Translations under genes and position numbers: made by a program
Origin: SYIM01 sp039800325
Lineage (GTDB): Bacteria; Pseudomonadota; Gammaproteobacteria; Burkholderiales; Burkholderiaceae_E
Direction: 5' to 3'
Length of the DNA stretch: 64,000 bases
NCBI GenBank assembly: GCA_039800325.1
Contig: JBDLQY010000186.1
Coordinates: 1 to 64,000, forward strand
Part shown: positions 16,362 through 24,643 of the stretch, piece by piece
Layout of the letters: each line of letters opens with the position of its first letter
Position numbering within the stretch: the first letter of the stretch is position 1
The notes under the pieces: model-generated
Told to the model about the DNA's origin: nothing
Seen by the model: only the letters and a program-made list of their open reading frames with translations
Databases searched by the model: none

Positions 16362-18722
16362 GTGACTGATTCTTCTGCAGCCAACGTGGCCGCACCTTTG
16401 CTGGCTGGGCCCTCCGGCCTGCCTGAAATTCTCAAGGCGGGTGAAACCGTTCTGGCATCGCTTGAACTCGATCTTGACGAACGCCTGCATTTTGCCGACG
16501 GCCTGCTGGCGCTGACTGATCAGCGGCTGCTGGCGCGCGCGCCGGGTCATGATGCGTGGCACCAATGGCCGCTGCTGCCCGATCTGCGCCTTGAGCTCTT
16601 TGACCATGCGGGCGCCGCAGGCTTGGCGCTTTACCGGGGCGATGACCGGTTGGCCGTCTGGCGCTTCACGCTGGGGGTCAATACGTCTGCCGGTCGGCTG
16701 CTGAAGCGCTTCGAAGAGGTCCGTGACCGGGCGGCTTTGCCGGCGGCCGCTGCGACTGCTGGCGATCAGCCTGCAGCGGGGGCTAGCGCGCCGGCGCCTG
16801 TGACCGTGCGCGGTGCTGCAGTATGCGAGCGTTGTGGCCTTGAAATGCCAGCCGGGGCACAGGAGTGCCCGCAGTGCGACGACGCGGAATCTACCGAGCC
16901 ACCGTCGACCTGGACGCTGCTGCGACTGTGGCGCTTTGCCAGGCCTTACCGGCGGCAGCTGCTGCTGGGCTTTGTTCTGACCCTGGCCTCGACAGCCGCC
17001 ACGCTGGTGCCTCCTTACCTCACCATGCCGCTGATGGATAAGGTGCTGATTCCCTATCAGAACGGGGTGCCCATCGACTATGAGCTGGTCACGCTGCTGC
17101 TGAGCGGTCTGCTGGCGGCGGCCCTGGTCGCCTGGAGTCTGGGCTGGGCGCGCACCTATATTCTGGCCCTGGTGTCAGAGCGTATTGGTGCTGATCTGCG
17201 CACCACCACCTACGACCACCTGATGTCATTGTCGCTGCAGTATTTTGGTGGCAAACGTACGGGCGATCTCATCGCCCGCATCGGCTCTGAAACCGATCGT
17301 ATCAACGTGTTTCTGTCGCTGCATCTGCTTGACTTTGCGACCGACGTATTGATGATTGCCATGACTGCCGTCGTGCTGGTCTCTATCAGTCCGTCGCTGG
17401 CTGTCGTAACACTTTTGCCTTTGCCGCTCATTGTGTGGTTGATTCATCTGGTTCGCGATCGTCTTCGTCACGGCTTTGAAAAAGTTGATCGTATCTGGGG
17501 TGAGGTCAACAACGTGCTGACCGACACGATTCCCGGTGTTCGGGTGGTGAAGGCCTTCGCGCAGGAACGACGCGAGTCGGCGCGGTTTCGTGAAGCCAAT
17601 CAACATAATCTGGCGGTCAATGATCGGGTCAATCGGGTGTGGTCGGTGTTTTCGCCCACGGTGACCCTGCTGACCGAGATCGGACTTCTGATCGTCTGGG
17701 GCTTTGGTATCTGGCTGGTGGCGGCTGACGAGATTACGGTGGGTGTGCTGACCGCATTCTTGGCGTATATCGGCCGCTTCTATACCCGGCTTGATTCGAT
17801 GAGCCGTATCGTCTCTTTCACGCAGAAGGCTGCCGCGGGTGCCAAGCGCATCTTCGACATTCTCGATCATGTCTCCAGCGTGCCTGAACCGGCCCGGCCC
17901 GTTGCTATGCCGGCGTTGCAGGGACGTATTGAGTTGCGTGATGTCGGTTTTCGCTACGGAAATCGGGCTGTGACGCGTGGTGTCAATCTCGATATCAAAC
18001 CTGGCGAGATGATCGGGCTGGTCGGGCATAGCGGCTCTGGAAAAAGTACGCTGGTCAATCTGATCTGCCGTTTTTACGATGTGAGCGAGGGCGCTGTTTT
18101 GGTCGACGGCGTCGACGTTCGTTCTATGGCGATCGCTGACTACCGGCGCAGCATCGGCCTGGTGCTGCAGGAGCCGTTTTTGTTTTTCGGCACGATTGCC
18201 GAGAACATCGCTTACGGTAAGCCCGATGCCACGCGCGAAGAAATTGTGGCGGCTGCGCGCGCGGCCCATGCTCACGAATTCATCTTGCGTTTACCCCACG
18301 GTTACGACTCGCTGGTGGGTGAGCGCGGGCAGGCTCTTTCGGGCGGCGAGCGCCAGCGGATCTCGATCGCACGGGCGCTGCTGATCGATCCCCGTATTCT
18401 CATTCTGGACGAAGCGACCTCCTCAGTCGACACACAGACCGAGAAGGAGATTCAGCGCGCACTCGACAATCTGGTACGCGGGCGGACGACTATTGCCATT
18501 GCGCACCGTCTGAGTACCCTGCGGCGTGCTGATCGTCTCGTAGTGCTCGACCGTGGACAGGTGGTTGAAGTCGGTGGCCACGATGAACTGATGGCCCGAG
18601 GCGAGGCCTACTATCGTCTCTATCAGGCGCAGGCGCGTAACGTCGATACCGATCTTGATGACGTTGCATGGCAGCAGCGGGCCGGCGAACCCACTGGCCG
18701 ACCGGCTGGGGTGAAGGTATGA
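16362..18722 (+). CDS. Cyanophycin-associated type I ABC exporter with N-terminal PH-like and zinc-ribbon extension
   Basis: A 786-residue half-transporter. Residues 1-125 form a soluble domain (ILKAGETVLASLELDLDERL, ALTDQRLLARA) like bacterial PH domains. Residues 155-172 form a zinc ribbon with C155, C158, C169 and C172. A six-helix exporter domain follows from about 186 to 490, then an ATPase with Walker A GHSGSGKST (555-563), signature LSGGE (659-663) and Walker B ILILDEATSS. The GTG start at 16362 diverges from cphA'. Its last 4 nt overlap the next gene (ATGA). I recall similar ABC plus DUF1854 pairs being named cyanophycin metabolism-associated, but the substrate is not known to me. A homodimer in the inner membrane is expected. 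Confidence 0.85.
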   Translation: MTDSSAANVAAPLLAGPSGLPEILKAGETVLASLELDLDERLHFADGLLALTDQRLLARAPGHDAWHQWPLLPDLRLELFDHAGAAGLALYRGDDRLAVWRFTLGVNTSAGRLLKRFEEVRDRAALPAAAATAGDQPAAGASAPAPVTVRGAAVCERCGLEMPAGAQECPQCDDAESTEPPSTWTLLRLWRFARPYRRQLLLGFVLTLASTAATLVPPYLTMPLMDKVLIPYQNGVPIDYELVTLLLSGLLAAALVAWSLGWARTYILALVSERIGADLRTTTYDHLMSLSLQYFGGKRTGDLIARIGSETDRINVFLSLHLLDFATDVLMIAMTAVVLVSISPSLAVVTLLPLPLIVWLIHLVRDRLRHGFEKVDRIWGEVNNVLTDTIPGVRVVKAFAQERRESARFREANQHNLAVNDRVNRVWSVFSPTVTLLTEIGLLIVWGFGIWLVAADEITVGVLTAFLAYIGRFYTRLDSMSRIVSFTQKAAAGAKRIFDILDHVSSVPEPARPVAMPALQGRIELRDVGFRYGNRAVTRGVNLDIKPGEMIGLVGHSGSGKSTLVNLICRFYDVSEGAVLVDGVDVRSMAIADYRRSIGLVLQEPFLFFGTIAENIAYGKPDATREEIVAAARAAHAHEFILRLPHGYDSLVGERGQALSGGERQRISIARALLIDPRILILDEATSSVDTQTEKEIQRALDNLVRGRTTIAIAHRLSTLRRADRLVVLDRGQVVEVGGHDELMARGEAYYRLYQAQARNVDTDLDDVAWQQRAGEPTGRPAGVKV

Positions 18723-19258
18723 GCAATGCAGAGGCCAACGGTCAGCGCACGATCACGGCAGTAGCCGGCGACGTGGGCCAGAGAGGCACTCGCGCACTAC
18801 CTGGACAACTTGAGCGGCTGGTCTCGGGACGTCTGGGATTCACCACAGCCGACGGTGTTTTTCATGAGGGCGCCGTGCCGGTACGGGCTTTTCCGATTAC
18901 CGATCCGCTACGCGGATTTTCGTTGATGAGTGCTGAGGGTGCTGAGCTTGCCTGGATTGAAACGTTGGGTGAACTCTCACCCCCAGAGCGGGAACTGATC
19001 GAGGCTGAGCTTTGCGCTCGTGAGTTTATGCCCGAAATCGTACGCCTGACCGGCGTGTCTGGTTTTGTGACGCCCTGCAGCTGGTATATCGAGACTGATC
19101 GAGGTAAGACCACCTTACTGCTGAAGGGTGAGGAAGATATTCGTCGCCTGACTCAGCAGACGCTGCTGATTACCGATGCGCACGGCATTCACTACCTGAT
19201 TCGTTCCTTGCCCGATCTTGACCGGGCCAGCCGCAAGCTGCTCGACCGCTTCTTATAG
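18719..19258 (+). CDS. DUF1854 family protein, coupled to the ABC exporter
   Basis: A 179-residue cytoplasmic protein with no signal peptide or membrane helix. The central block VPVRAFPITDPLRGFSLMS, the WIETLGELSPPERELIEAEL helix and REFMPEIVRLTGVSGFVTPC match the DUF1854 family as I remember it. The ATG at 18719 overlaps the stop of the ABC gene as ATGA, so translation is probably coupled and the product may act with the exporter. Position beside cphA'-cphA suggests a role in cyanophycin metabolism or its regulation; no biochemical function can be assigned. It ends 30 bp before the convergent MacB-like permease gene. Confidence 0.8.
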   Translation: MSNAEANGQRTITAVAGDVGQRGTRALPGQLERLVSGRLGFTTADGVFHEGAVPVRAFPITDPLRGFSLMSAEGAELAWIETLGELSPPERELIEAELCAREFMPEIVRLTGVSGFVTPCSWYIETDRGKTTLLLKGEEDIRRLTQQTLLITDAHGIHYLIRSLPDLDRASRKLLDRFL

Positions 19259-19288
19259 AGCCGCTTATTGTGGGGATGGGACAGCGCG

Positions 19289-20509
19289 CTATTCAGTGCG
19301 CAGCGCCTCGGCGGGCATCAGCCGGGATGCGCGCAGTGCCGGATACAGACCGAAGAAGAGACCTGCAAGCGCACTGGCACCCACCGCTGCGCCAGCGGCC
19401 TGCAGACTCACGACCGCGGCCATGCCAAACTTGCTTGCTGCAATCCAGGCGCCGACCAGACCTGCCAGCAGACCAATGGCGCCCCCAGCCAGGCAGATGA
19501 CCACCGCCTCTGAGAGAAACTGTAAGGCGATATCGCGTGACCGGGCCCCCACCGCCATGCGCAGGCCGATCTCGCGGGTTCTTTCGGCAACGGTGACCAG
19601 CATGATGTTCATGATGCCGATGCCGCCCACCAGCAGGCTGACCGAAGCAATGGCACCCAGCAGCGCACGCATCGTGCTGGCAGTCTGCTGTTCGGTCTCA
19701 TACCAGGAGTCCTGTCGGCGTACCGTGAAGTCATCTTCAGCGCCCTCTGCAATTCGATGCCGCGTGCGCAGCAGCAGTCGGATGTCGGCCTCAGCCTGAG
19801 GTAGGGTGGCCGCCGAGGCCGCCTCTACCAGAATGCGGTGTACCCGGTCAGGAAAGGCGCTGCTCCAGAGATCGCGCCGATTGGTACTGATAGGCACGTA
19901 GACGATGTCGTCCAGATCCCAACCGTCCAGAGTTTGTCCTTTGCGGGCCAGGGTTCCCACCACGGTGAAGGCAACGTTGCGTATACGCAGGGTTTTGCCG
20001 ATGGCGTCGTCACCCTGAAACAGCTTGTCGACGACCGTTGCTCCGACCACGGCCTTGCGGGTGCCGCTGCGCACATCGGATTCGTCGAACATGGCACCCG
20101 AGGCTAGATCCCAGTCCCGGATCTGAATAATGTCGGGATACACACCTTGCACTGGGCCGAGCCAGTTCTGCGATTCGAATACCAGCTGCCCCGTATTCCA
20201 GGTGCTGGGAGTGACAGCACGAATAGAGGGTAGGCCAGCGATGGCCTCCGCGTCTGAAATGGACAGGCTGGGCGCTGTTCCAGAGGCCTGCCGAACGCCA
20301 TTGGCAACACTGGCTCCTGAACTGATGACCAACACATTACTGCCCAGCGAGCGCATGACCTGTCGAACCCGTTCCTGCGACCCTTGTGCGACGGCCAGCA
20401 TCACCACGACCGAGCCCACGCCGACGACCATGCCGAGCATCGCGAGTGCGGTTCTCAGCGGATGTGAGCCCAGAGCTTTCCAGGCTTCAACGGTGAGTGA
20501 ACCCAGCAT
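19289..20509 (-). CDS. MacB-like FtsX-family ABC permease without ATPase domain
   Basis: A 406-residue inner-membrane permease of the MacB/LolC fold: one helix near the N-terminus (HPLRTALAMLGMVVGVGSVVVML), a large periplasmic domain of about 210 residues, and three C-terminal helices in the FtsX unit (SLLVGGIGIMNIMLVTVAERTREIGLRMAVGARS). It lacks the N-terminal ATPase that full-length MacB carries, and no ABC ATPase gene lies next to it. It follows the MacA-like adaptor gene by 11 bp on the same strand. The pair would export a small molecule, peptide or lipid across the envelope once an ATPase is supplied from elsewhere; 37121-37864 encodes one possible candidate. Confidence 0.85.
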   Translation of the reverse strand: MLGSLTVEAWKALGSHPLRTALAMLGMVVGVGSVVVMLAVAQGSQERVRQVMRSLGSNVLVISSGASVANGVRQASGTAPSLSISDAEAIAGLPSIRAVTPSTWNTGQLVFESQNWLGPVQGVYPDIIQIRDWDLASGAMFDESDVRSGTRKAVVGATVVDKLFQGDDAIGKTLRIRNVAFTVVGTLARKGQTLDGWDLDDIVYVPISTNRRDLWSSAFPDRVHRILVEAASAATLPQAEADIRLLLRTRHRIAEGAEDDFTVRRQDSWYETEQQTASTMRALLGAIASVSLLVGGIGIMNIMLVTVAERTREIGLRMAVGARSRDIALQFLSEAVVICLAGGAIGLLAGLVGAWIAASKFGMAAVVSLQAAGAAVGASALAGLFFGLYPALRASRLMPAEALRTE

Positions 20510-20520
20510 GATCGGCCGCC

Positions 20521-21726
20521 CTAGAAAAGCCGCAGACGGAAGCTGCCGGACTTTGACGGCATCTGAGCGCCCACCAGTTCTGCGGTGACGACACGATCGC
20601 CCTCTCGCAGCAGGCCTTCATCGAGCAACTCAGTGTGAGTACCGTCGGTAATACCGAGCGCCGGACGAAGGCGTGCCAGTGCCGGGCGGCCTTCGTGCTG
20701 GCTTTCGATGAAGAGACTACCGCGTCGTGCGTTGGCAACCACAGCCGAGCCTGAGGCCAGAGCGGCTTGATTGGGCTGAGCCCCTGATTCAGGCTTGATG
20801 ATTGAAGAATCGCTTGGCCTGAAGCGCAGAGCGGTATTGGGTACACGGAGCACCTGATCACTTCGGGCAACTTCGATACGAACGTTGGCTGTCATGCCGG
20901 GCAGCAGGCGGCCTGTATCGTTACGGGTGCTTAGCACCACGTTGTAGGTGACCACGTTTTGCTCGATCTTGGGATTCAGTCGAATCTGTCTGACCTGGGC
21001 CGCAAAGCGCTGCTCGCCCAGTGCATCGACCCTGAAGGAGGCCTCCATGCCAACCTTGAGAGCGGCTACATCAGCCTCAGCTACGTTGGTGTCAATCTGC
21101 AGATTGCCCAAATCGCGGGCGATCAGAAATAGAGTGGGCGTCTGAAAGCTTGCCGCGACCGTCTGACCAACGTCGACGCTGCGAGCGATCACGATACCGT
21201 CGATCGGGGAGCGTATCCGGGTGTAGGCCAGATTGGTGCGCTCGCGCGTAACCTGTGCCTCGATCGCGCGCACTCGCGATTCGGTCAGATCCACGGACTG
21301 CTTATCGTCTTCAACCTGCGCTGTCGATATGAATCCGCGACTGGCCAGATCTTCACTGCGCACGAGCTTGCGCCGGGCGACTGCGAGCTGAGTTCGCGCT
21401 TCCTGCAGATTGGCCTGCAGTTGCGCAACCTGAGCTTCGATCAGTGAAGGATCGATTTCTGCCAGTACCTGTCCCGCTTTGATCGTCTGATTGAAATCAA
21501 CCAGAACGCTACGGATGGTGCCTGAAATTTGCGTGCCGACATTGACCAGCACAACTGGATTGAGCGTACCGGTCGCAGCAATGGTCTGCACGACCGAGCC
21601 GCGCTCAACCGTGGCAAAACGGAAGCGATGGTCGAGGTTGGCGGTGTGCGTCTGTTCCGGTTGCAACCAAAGCCAGACGGCTGCGCCGGCCGAAACAAGC
21701 GCGAGGATGATCAATAGGCGTCGCAT
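20521..21726 (-). CDS. MacA-like periplasmic adaptor (HlyD/RND-type membrane fusion protein)
   Basis: About 401 residues. An N-terminal signal anchor (RLLIILALVSAGAAVWLWL) is followed by the split lipoyl domain (GTLNPVVLVNVGTQISGTI and NLAYTRIRSPIDGIVIARSVDVGQTVAAS), an alpha-hairpin (QVAQLQANLQEARTQLAVARRK), a beta-barrel and a membrane-proximal domain. This is the architecture of MacA, which bridges an inner-membrane ABC permease to a TolC-type channel. The start is set at the ATG at 21726 (MRRLL) rather than the in-frame 21747 codon because it places the signal anchor at the very N-terminus. It is cotranscribed with the MacB-like permease; no TolC-like gene is in the window. Confidence 0.87.
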   Translation of the reverse strand: MRRLLIILALVSAGAAVWLWLQPEQTHTANLDHRFRFATVERGSVVQTIAATGTLNPVVLVNVGTQISGTIRSVLVDFNQTIKAGQVLAEIDPSLIEAQVAQLQANLQEARTQLAVARRKLVRSEDLASRGFISTAQVEDDKQSVDLTESRVRAIEAQVTRERTNLAYTRIRSPIDGIVIARSVDVGQTVAASFQTPTLFLIARDLGNLQIDTNVAEADVAALKVGMEASFRVDALGEQRFAAQVRQIRLNPKIEQNVVTYNVVLSTRNDTGRLLPGMTANVRIEVARSDQVLRVPNTALRFRPSDSSIIKPESGAQPNQAALASGSAVVANARRGSLFIESQHEGRPALARLRPALGITDGTHTELLDEGLLREGDRVVTAELVGAQMPSKSGSFRLRLF

Positions 21727-21763
21727 GACGGCGTCATTATCCGGCATTCGGCGTTCTGGCCGA

Positions 21764-21786
21764 CTGACTCCCCCAAGTCAGGGGGG
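21764..21786. repeat. Inverted repeat in a divergent promoter region
   Basis: CTGACT (21764-21769) and AGTCAG (21776-21781) form a perfect 6-bp inverted repeat around CCCCCA; a run of G follows and can alternatively pair with the C-run. It lies between the divergent adaptor and amidohydrolase genes, so it may be an operator. A CATAAT box at 21795-21800 could be the -10 of the amidohydrolase operon, but no good -35 is seen. Confidence 0.35.
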
Positions 21787-21834
21787 CGATAGGCCATAAT
21801 CCTTGCCATTGCGCTACCCACAGGCTGCTAGACC

Positions 21835-22701
21835 ATGGATGTTCAAAAGCTTAAGGCGATCGATATTCATACGCACGCTGAAGTGTCGTGCTGGAACCCC
21901 TTTGATGCGTACGGCGAAGAGTACGATCGCGCGGCCGATAAGTATTTCAAGTCGGCCCGACGTCCGACGATTGCCGAAACAGTGGCCTACTACCGGGAGC
22001 GTCAGATCGGTCTGGTGATGTTCACGGTTGACGCCGAATCAAAGCTGGGGCGCAGGCGCATTCCCAACGAAGAAATCGCCGAAGCAGCGCGCAACAACGC
22101 CGACATGATGATCGCCTTTGGCAGCGTTGATCCGCACAAGGGCCGCATGGGTGCACGCGAGGTACGACGCCTCATCGAAGAAAGCGGCGTCAAGGGTTTT
22201 AAGTTTCATCCGACCGTGCAGGGTTTTCATCCATACGACCGTATGGCTTGGCCCATTTACGAGGTGATCGCTGAGTTTGGGTTGCCAGCGATCTTCCACA
22301 GCGGGCATTCGGGTATTGGTAGCGGCATGCGTTGCGGCGGCGGCTTGCGACTGGAGTACTCTAACCCTATGCATCTGGACGACGTGGCGATTGACTTTCC
22401 CGACATGCAGATCGTGATCGCACACCCGTCCTGGCCCTGGCAGGATGAGGCCTTATCAGTGGCGATGCACAAACCCAATGTATGGATCGATTTATCAGGA
22501 TGGTCGCCCAAATACTTTCCCAAACAACTGGTGCAGTACGCCAATACCTTGCTGCGCGATCGCATGCTCTTCGGTTCGGATTTTCCGCTGATCACACCCG
22601 AGCGCTGGATGAAAGATTTCGAAGAGGCAGGCTTCCGCCCTGAAGTGCACTCCCTTATTCTTAAAGACAATGCCGTTCGGCTACTGGGCCTGGCGGGTTG
22701 A
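21835..22701 (+). CDS. Amidohydrolase-2 (ACMSD-like) family protein, possible 4-hydroxyphenyl-beta-ketoacyl-CoA hydrolase
   Basis: A 288-residue TIM-barrel metal hydrolase. Metal-binding motifs visible are IDIHTHAE near residue 9, GFKFHPTVQGFHP near 121, FHSGHSG near 157, IVIAHPSWPWQDEA near 197 and MLFGSDFPL near 245. Its stop codon overlaps the ribosome binding site of the feruloyl-CoA synthase-like gene, so the two form an operon. Amidohydrolases of this kind next to hydroxycinnamoyl-CoA ligases act in the beta-oxidative deacetylation route of ferulate and p-coumarate, cleaving 4-hydroxyphenyl-beta-ketoacyl-CoA. That role is inferred from context; the fold assignment is firm. Decarboxylation is an alternative activity in this family. 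Confidence 0.78.
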   Translation: MDVQKLKAIDIHTHAEVSCWNPFDAYGEEYDRAADKYFKSARRPTIAETVAYYRERQIGLVMFTVDAESKLGRRRIPNEEIAEAARNNADMMIAFGSVDPHKGRMGAREVRRLIEESGVKGFKFHPTVQGFHPYDRMAWPIYEVIAEFGLPAIFHSGHSGIGSGMRCGGGLRLEYSNPMHLDDVAIDFPDMQIVIAHPSWPWQDEALSVAMHKPNVWIDLSGWSPKYFPKQLVQYANTLLRDRMLFGSDFPLITPERWMKDFEEAGFRPEVHSLILKDNAVRLLGLAG

Positions 22702-22713
22702 GGATAGCGCGCC

Positions 22714-24582
22714 ATGATGACCACCCCCTGTCGGCCCACTGCAGTGGGCGGTGCCGTATCGGTAAGGCTTTTCCGAGATGCCGATGGCATTCAACACCTG
22801 GTTTCTTCCGAGGCCCTCGGGCCCTATCCTCACACGCTGTCTGATCGGTTTCAGCAGTGGGTCGAGAAGACGCCTGAGCGCATGCTGATCGCGCGACGCG
22901 CGTCGGGTGGCGCCTGGCAGGGCATCAGCTATGCGCAGATGCTCGAGCGAGCGCGTGCTATAGGCCAGGGGCTTTTGCAGGCGGGTCTCGGACCTGAGCG
23001 GCCGCTGGCCATCTTGTCGGGTAATGACCTTGAGCATTTCAGCCTCGCCATGGGAGCAATGTGGGCCGGCATTCCCCATGCCTCTGTCTCGCCAGCCTAT
23101 TCACTCGTCTCGCGCGATTACAGCAAACTCAAGCATGTGCTGGGTAAGCTGACGCCAGGATTGGTCTACGTGGCCGATGCGCATGCTTATGGCGCTGCCT
23201 TGTCGGCTGCGCTGCCGTCGGGAACCCGAGTGCTGGTGGGCGCGGGCGTGCTGGATGCTGAACTTGCCGCGTCGTCGCAGGGTTATTTCAATGAGTTGCT
23301 GCAGACTCGTCCGGGCGATCTGGTCGACGCAGCCCATGCGCGCTGCACGGCTGATACGGTTGTTCGGCTGCTTTTTACCTCAGGGTCAACGCGCCTGCCT
23401 AAAGGTGTCATCACCACCCATCGCATGCTGTGCAGTAATCAGCAGATGATTCGGCAGTGTTTTCCATTTTTTGCTGATGAACCGCCGGTGCTGGTTGACT
23501 GGCTGCCCTGGAACCATGTGTTCGGTGGTTCGCACAACACTGGCATCGTGATCTATAACGGCGGTACCCTGTACATCGACGACGGTCGGCCCACGCCCGA
23601 CGGCATGGCAGAAACGCTGCGTAACCTGCGCGAAATATCGCCGACGATTTATTTCAACGTACCGCGCGGTCTCGAAGAAATCGCGCGCGCCATGCATTCC
23701 GATACGGTCTTGCGTGAGAAGCTCTTTGCTCGGCTGCATGCCTTCTTTTTTGCGGGTGCCGGCCTGTCGCAAAGGGTCTGGGATGAACTTGACCAGCACG
23801 GCCTCAATACCATCGGTATGCGGGTGCCGGTGTTTACAGGACTTGGAATGACCGAAACCGCGCCGTCTTCCACCTTTGCACTGCGCCCCGACTTGCGATC
23901 GGGTGACATCGGGCTGCCCTGTCCTGGTGTTGAGGTCAAACTGGTGCCCAGCGATGGCAAGCTGGAAGCGCGTTTTCGGGGGCCGCATGTCATGCCGGGC
24001 TACTGGCGTGAAGCTGATTTAAGTGCTGCGGCGTTCGATGAAGAGGGCTACTACCGTACCGGTGATGCCGTGCTTTGGGTCGATGACAGCCAACCTGAGC
24101 GCGGCTTGCGCTTTGATGGTCGTATTGCCGAAGATTTCAAGTTGTCCACGGGTACTTTCGTCAGTGTCGGACCATTGCGGGCGCGCGTCATCGCGGCCGG
24201 TGCGCCCCTGGTACAGGATGTGGTGGTAGCAGGGCTTAATCGCGACGAAATAGCGGTTCTGCTGTTCGCCCGCCTCGACAGCTGCACTGAATTGGCCAGC
24301 ATGCCGGGTGGGACACCCCTGGCGCGCCTGCTCGACAGCAACGCGGTTCGGCAGGCCTTTCAGAATTTGGCCGATCGATTATGGCAGGAAGGAACGGGTA
24401 GCGCGTCGCGGGTGGCGCGTCTGGCGGTACTGCTTGAACCACCCTCGATCGATAGCGGCGAAATCACTGACAAGGGATCCATCAATCAAAGAGCGGTCCT
24501 CACGCGCCGCGCCGCACTGATTGAGGACTTGTACGCTGCGCATCAGTCGCGTGCAGGTTTTTTTATCCCTGAGCGGGCCTGA
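22714..24582 (+). CDS. fcs: Feruloyl-CoA synthase-like AMP-forming ligase
   Basis: A 622-residue acyl-adenylate-forming enzyme, the length usual for feruloyl-CoA synthases. Motifs are LLFTSGSTRLPKGVITTHRM (A3, with Arg where Gly is commoner), WLPWNHVFGGSHN, FTGLGMTETAP (A5), YRTGDAVLWVD (A7), DGRIAEDFKLSTGTFVSVGP (A8) and ITDKGSINQRAV with the A10 lysine. The ATG at 22714 is preceded by GAGGA at 22700-22704, which overlaps the amidohydrolase stop. It would activate ferulate, p-coumarate or a similar hydroxycinnamate to its CoA thioester in the cytoplasm. Hydratase-lyase (Ech) and vanillin dehydrogenase genes of the non-oxidative route are not present here. Confidence 0.82.
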   Translation: MMTTPCRPTAVGGAVSVRLFRDADGIQHLVSSEALGPYPHTLSDRFQQWVEKTPERMLIARRASGGAWQGISYAQMLERARAIGQGLLQAGLGPERPLAILSGNDLEHFSLAMGAMWAGIPHASVSPAYSLVSRDYSKLKHVLGKLTPGLVYVADAHAYGAALSAALPSGTRVLVGAGVLDAELAASSQGYFNELLQTRPGDLVDAAHARCTADTVVRLLFTSGSTRLPKGVITTHRMLCSNQQMIRQCFPFFADEPPVLVDWLPWNHVFGGSHNTGIVIYNGGTLYIDDGRPTPDGMAETLRNLREISPTIYFNVPRGLEEIARAMHSDTVLREKLFARLHAFFFAGAGLSQRVWDELDQHGLNTIGMRVPVFTGLGMTETAPSSTFALRPDLRSGDIGLPCPGVEVKLVPSDGKLEARFRGPHVMPGYWREADLSAAAFDEEGYYRTGDAVLWVDDSQPERGLRFDGRIAEDFKLSTGTFVSVGPLRARVIAAGAPLVQDVVVAGLNRDEIAVLLFARLDSCTELASMPGGTPLARLLDSNAVRQAFQNLADRLWQEGTGSASRVARLAVLLEPPSIDSGEITDKGSINQRAVLTRRAALIEDLYAAHQSRAGFFIPERA

Positions 24583-24603
24583 TCTCTCGAGCAGCGCGCG
24601 TCC

Positions 24604-24609
24604 TATAAT
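24604..24609 (+). promoter_or_regulatory. Perfect -10 hexamer upstream of thrH
   Basis: TATAAT lies 35 nt before the TTG start of thrH, in an otherwise G+C-rich gap after the ligase gene. No good -35 box is found at 16-18 bp spacing (GATCTC or neighbours), so the promoter is only a candidate. Confidence 0.35.
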
Positions 24610-24643
24610 CGGGGGTTTATGATCATCTGGTGGGAGCACTGTC

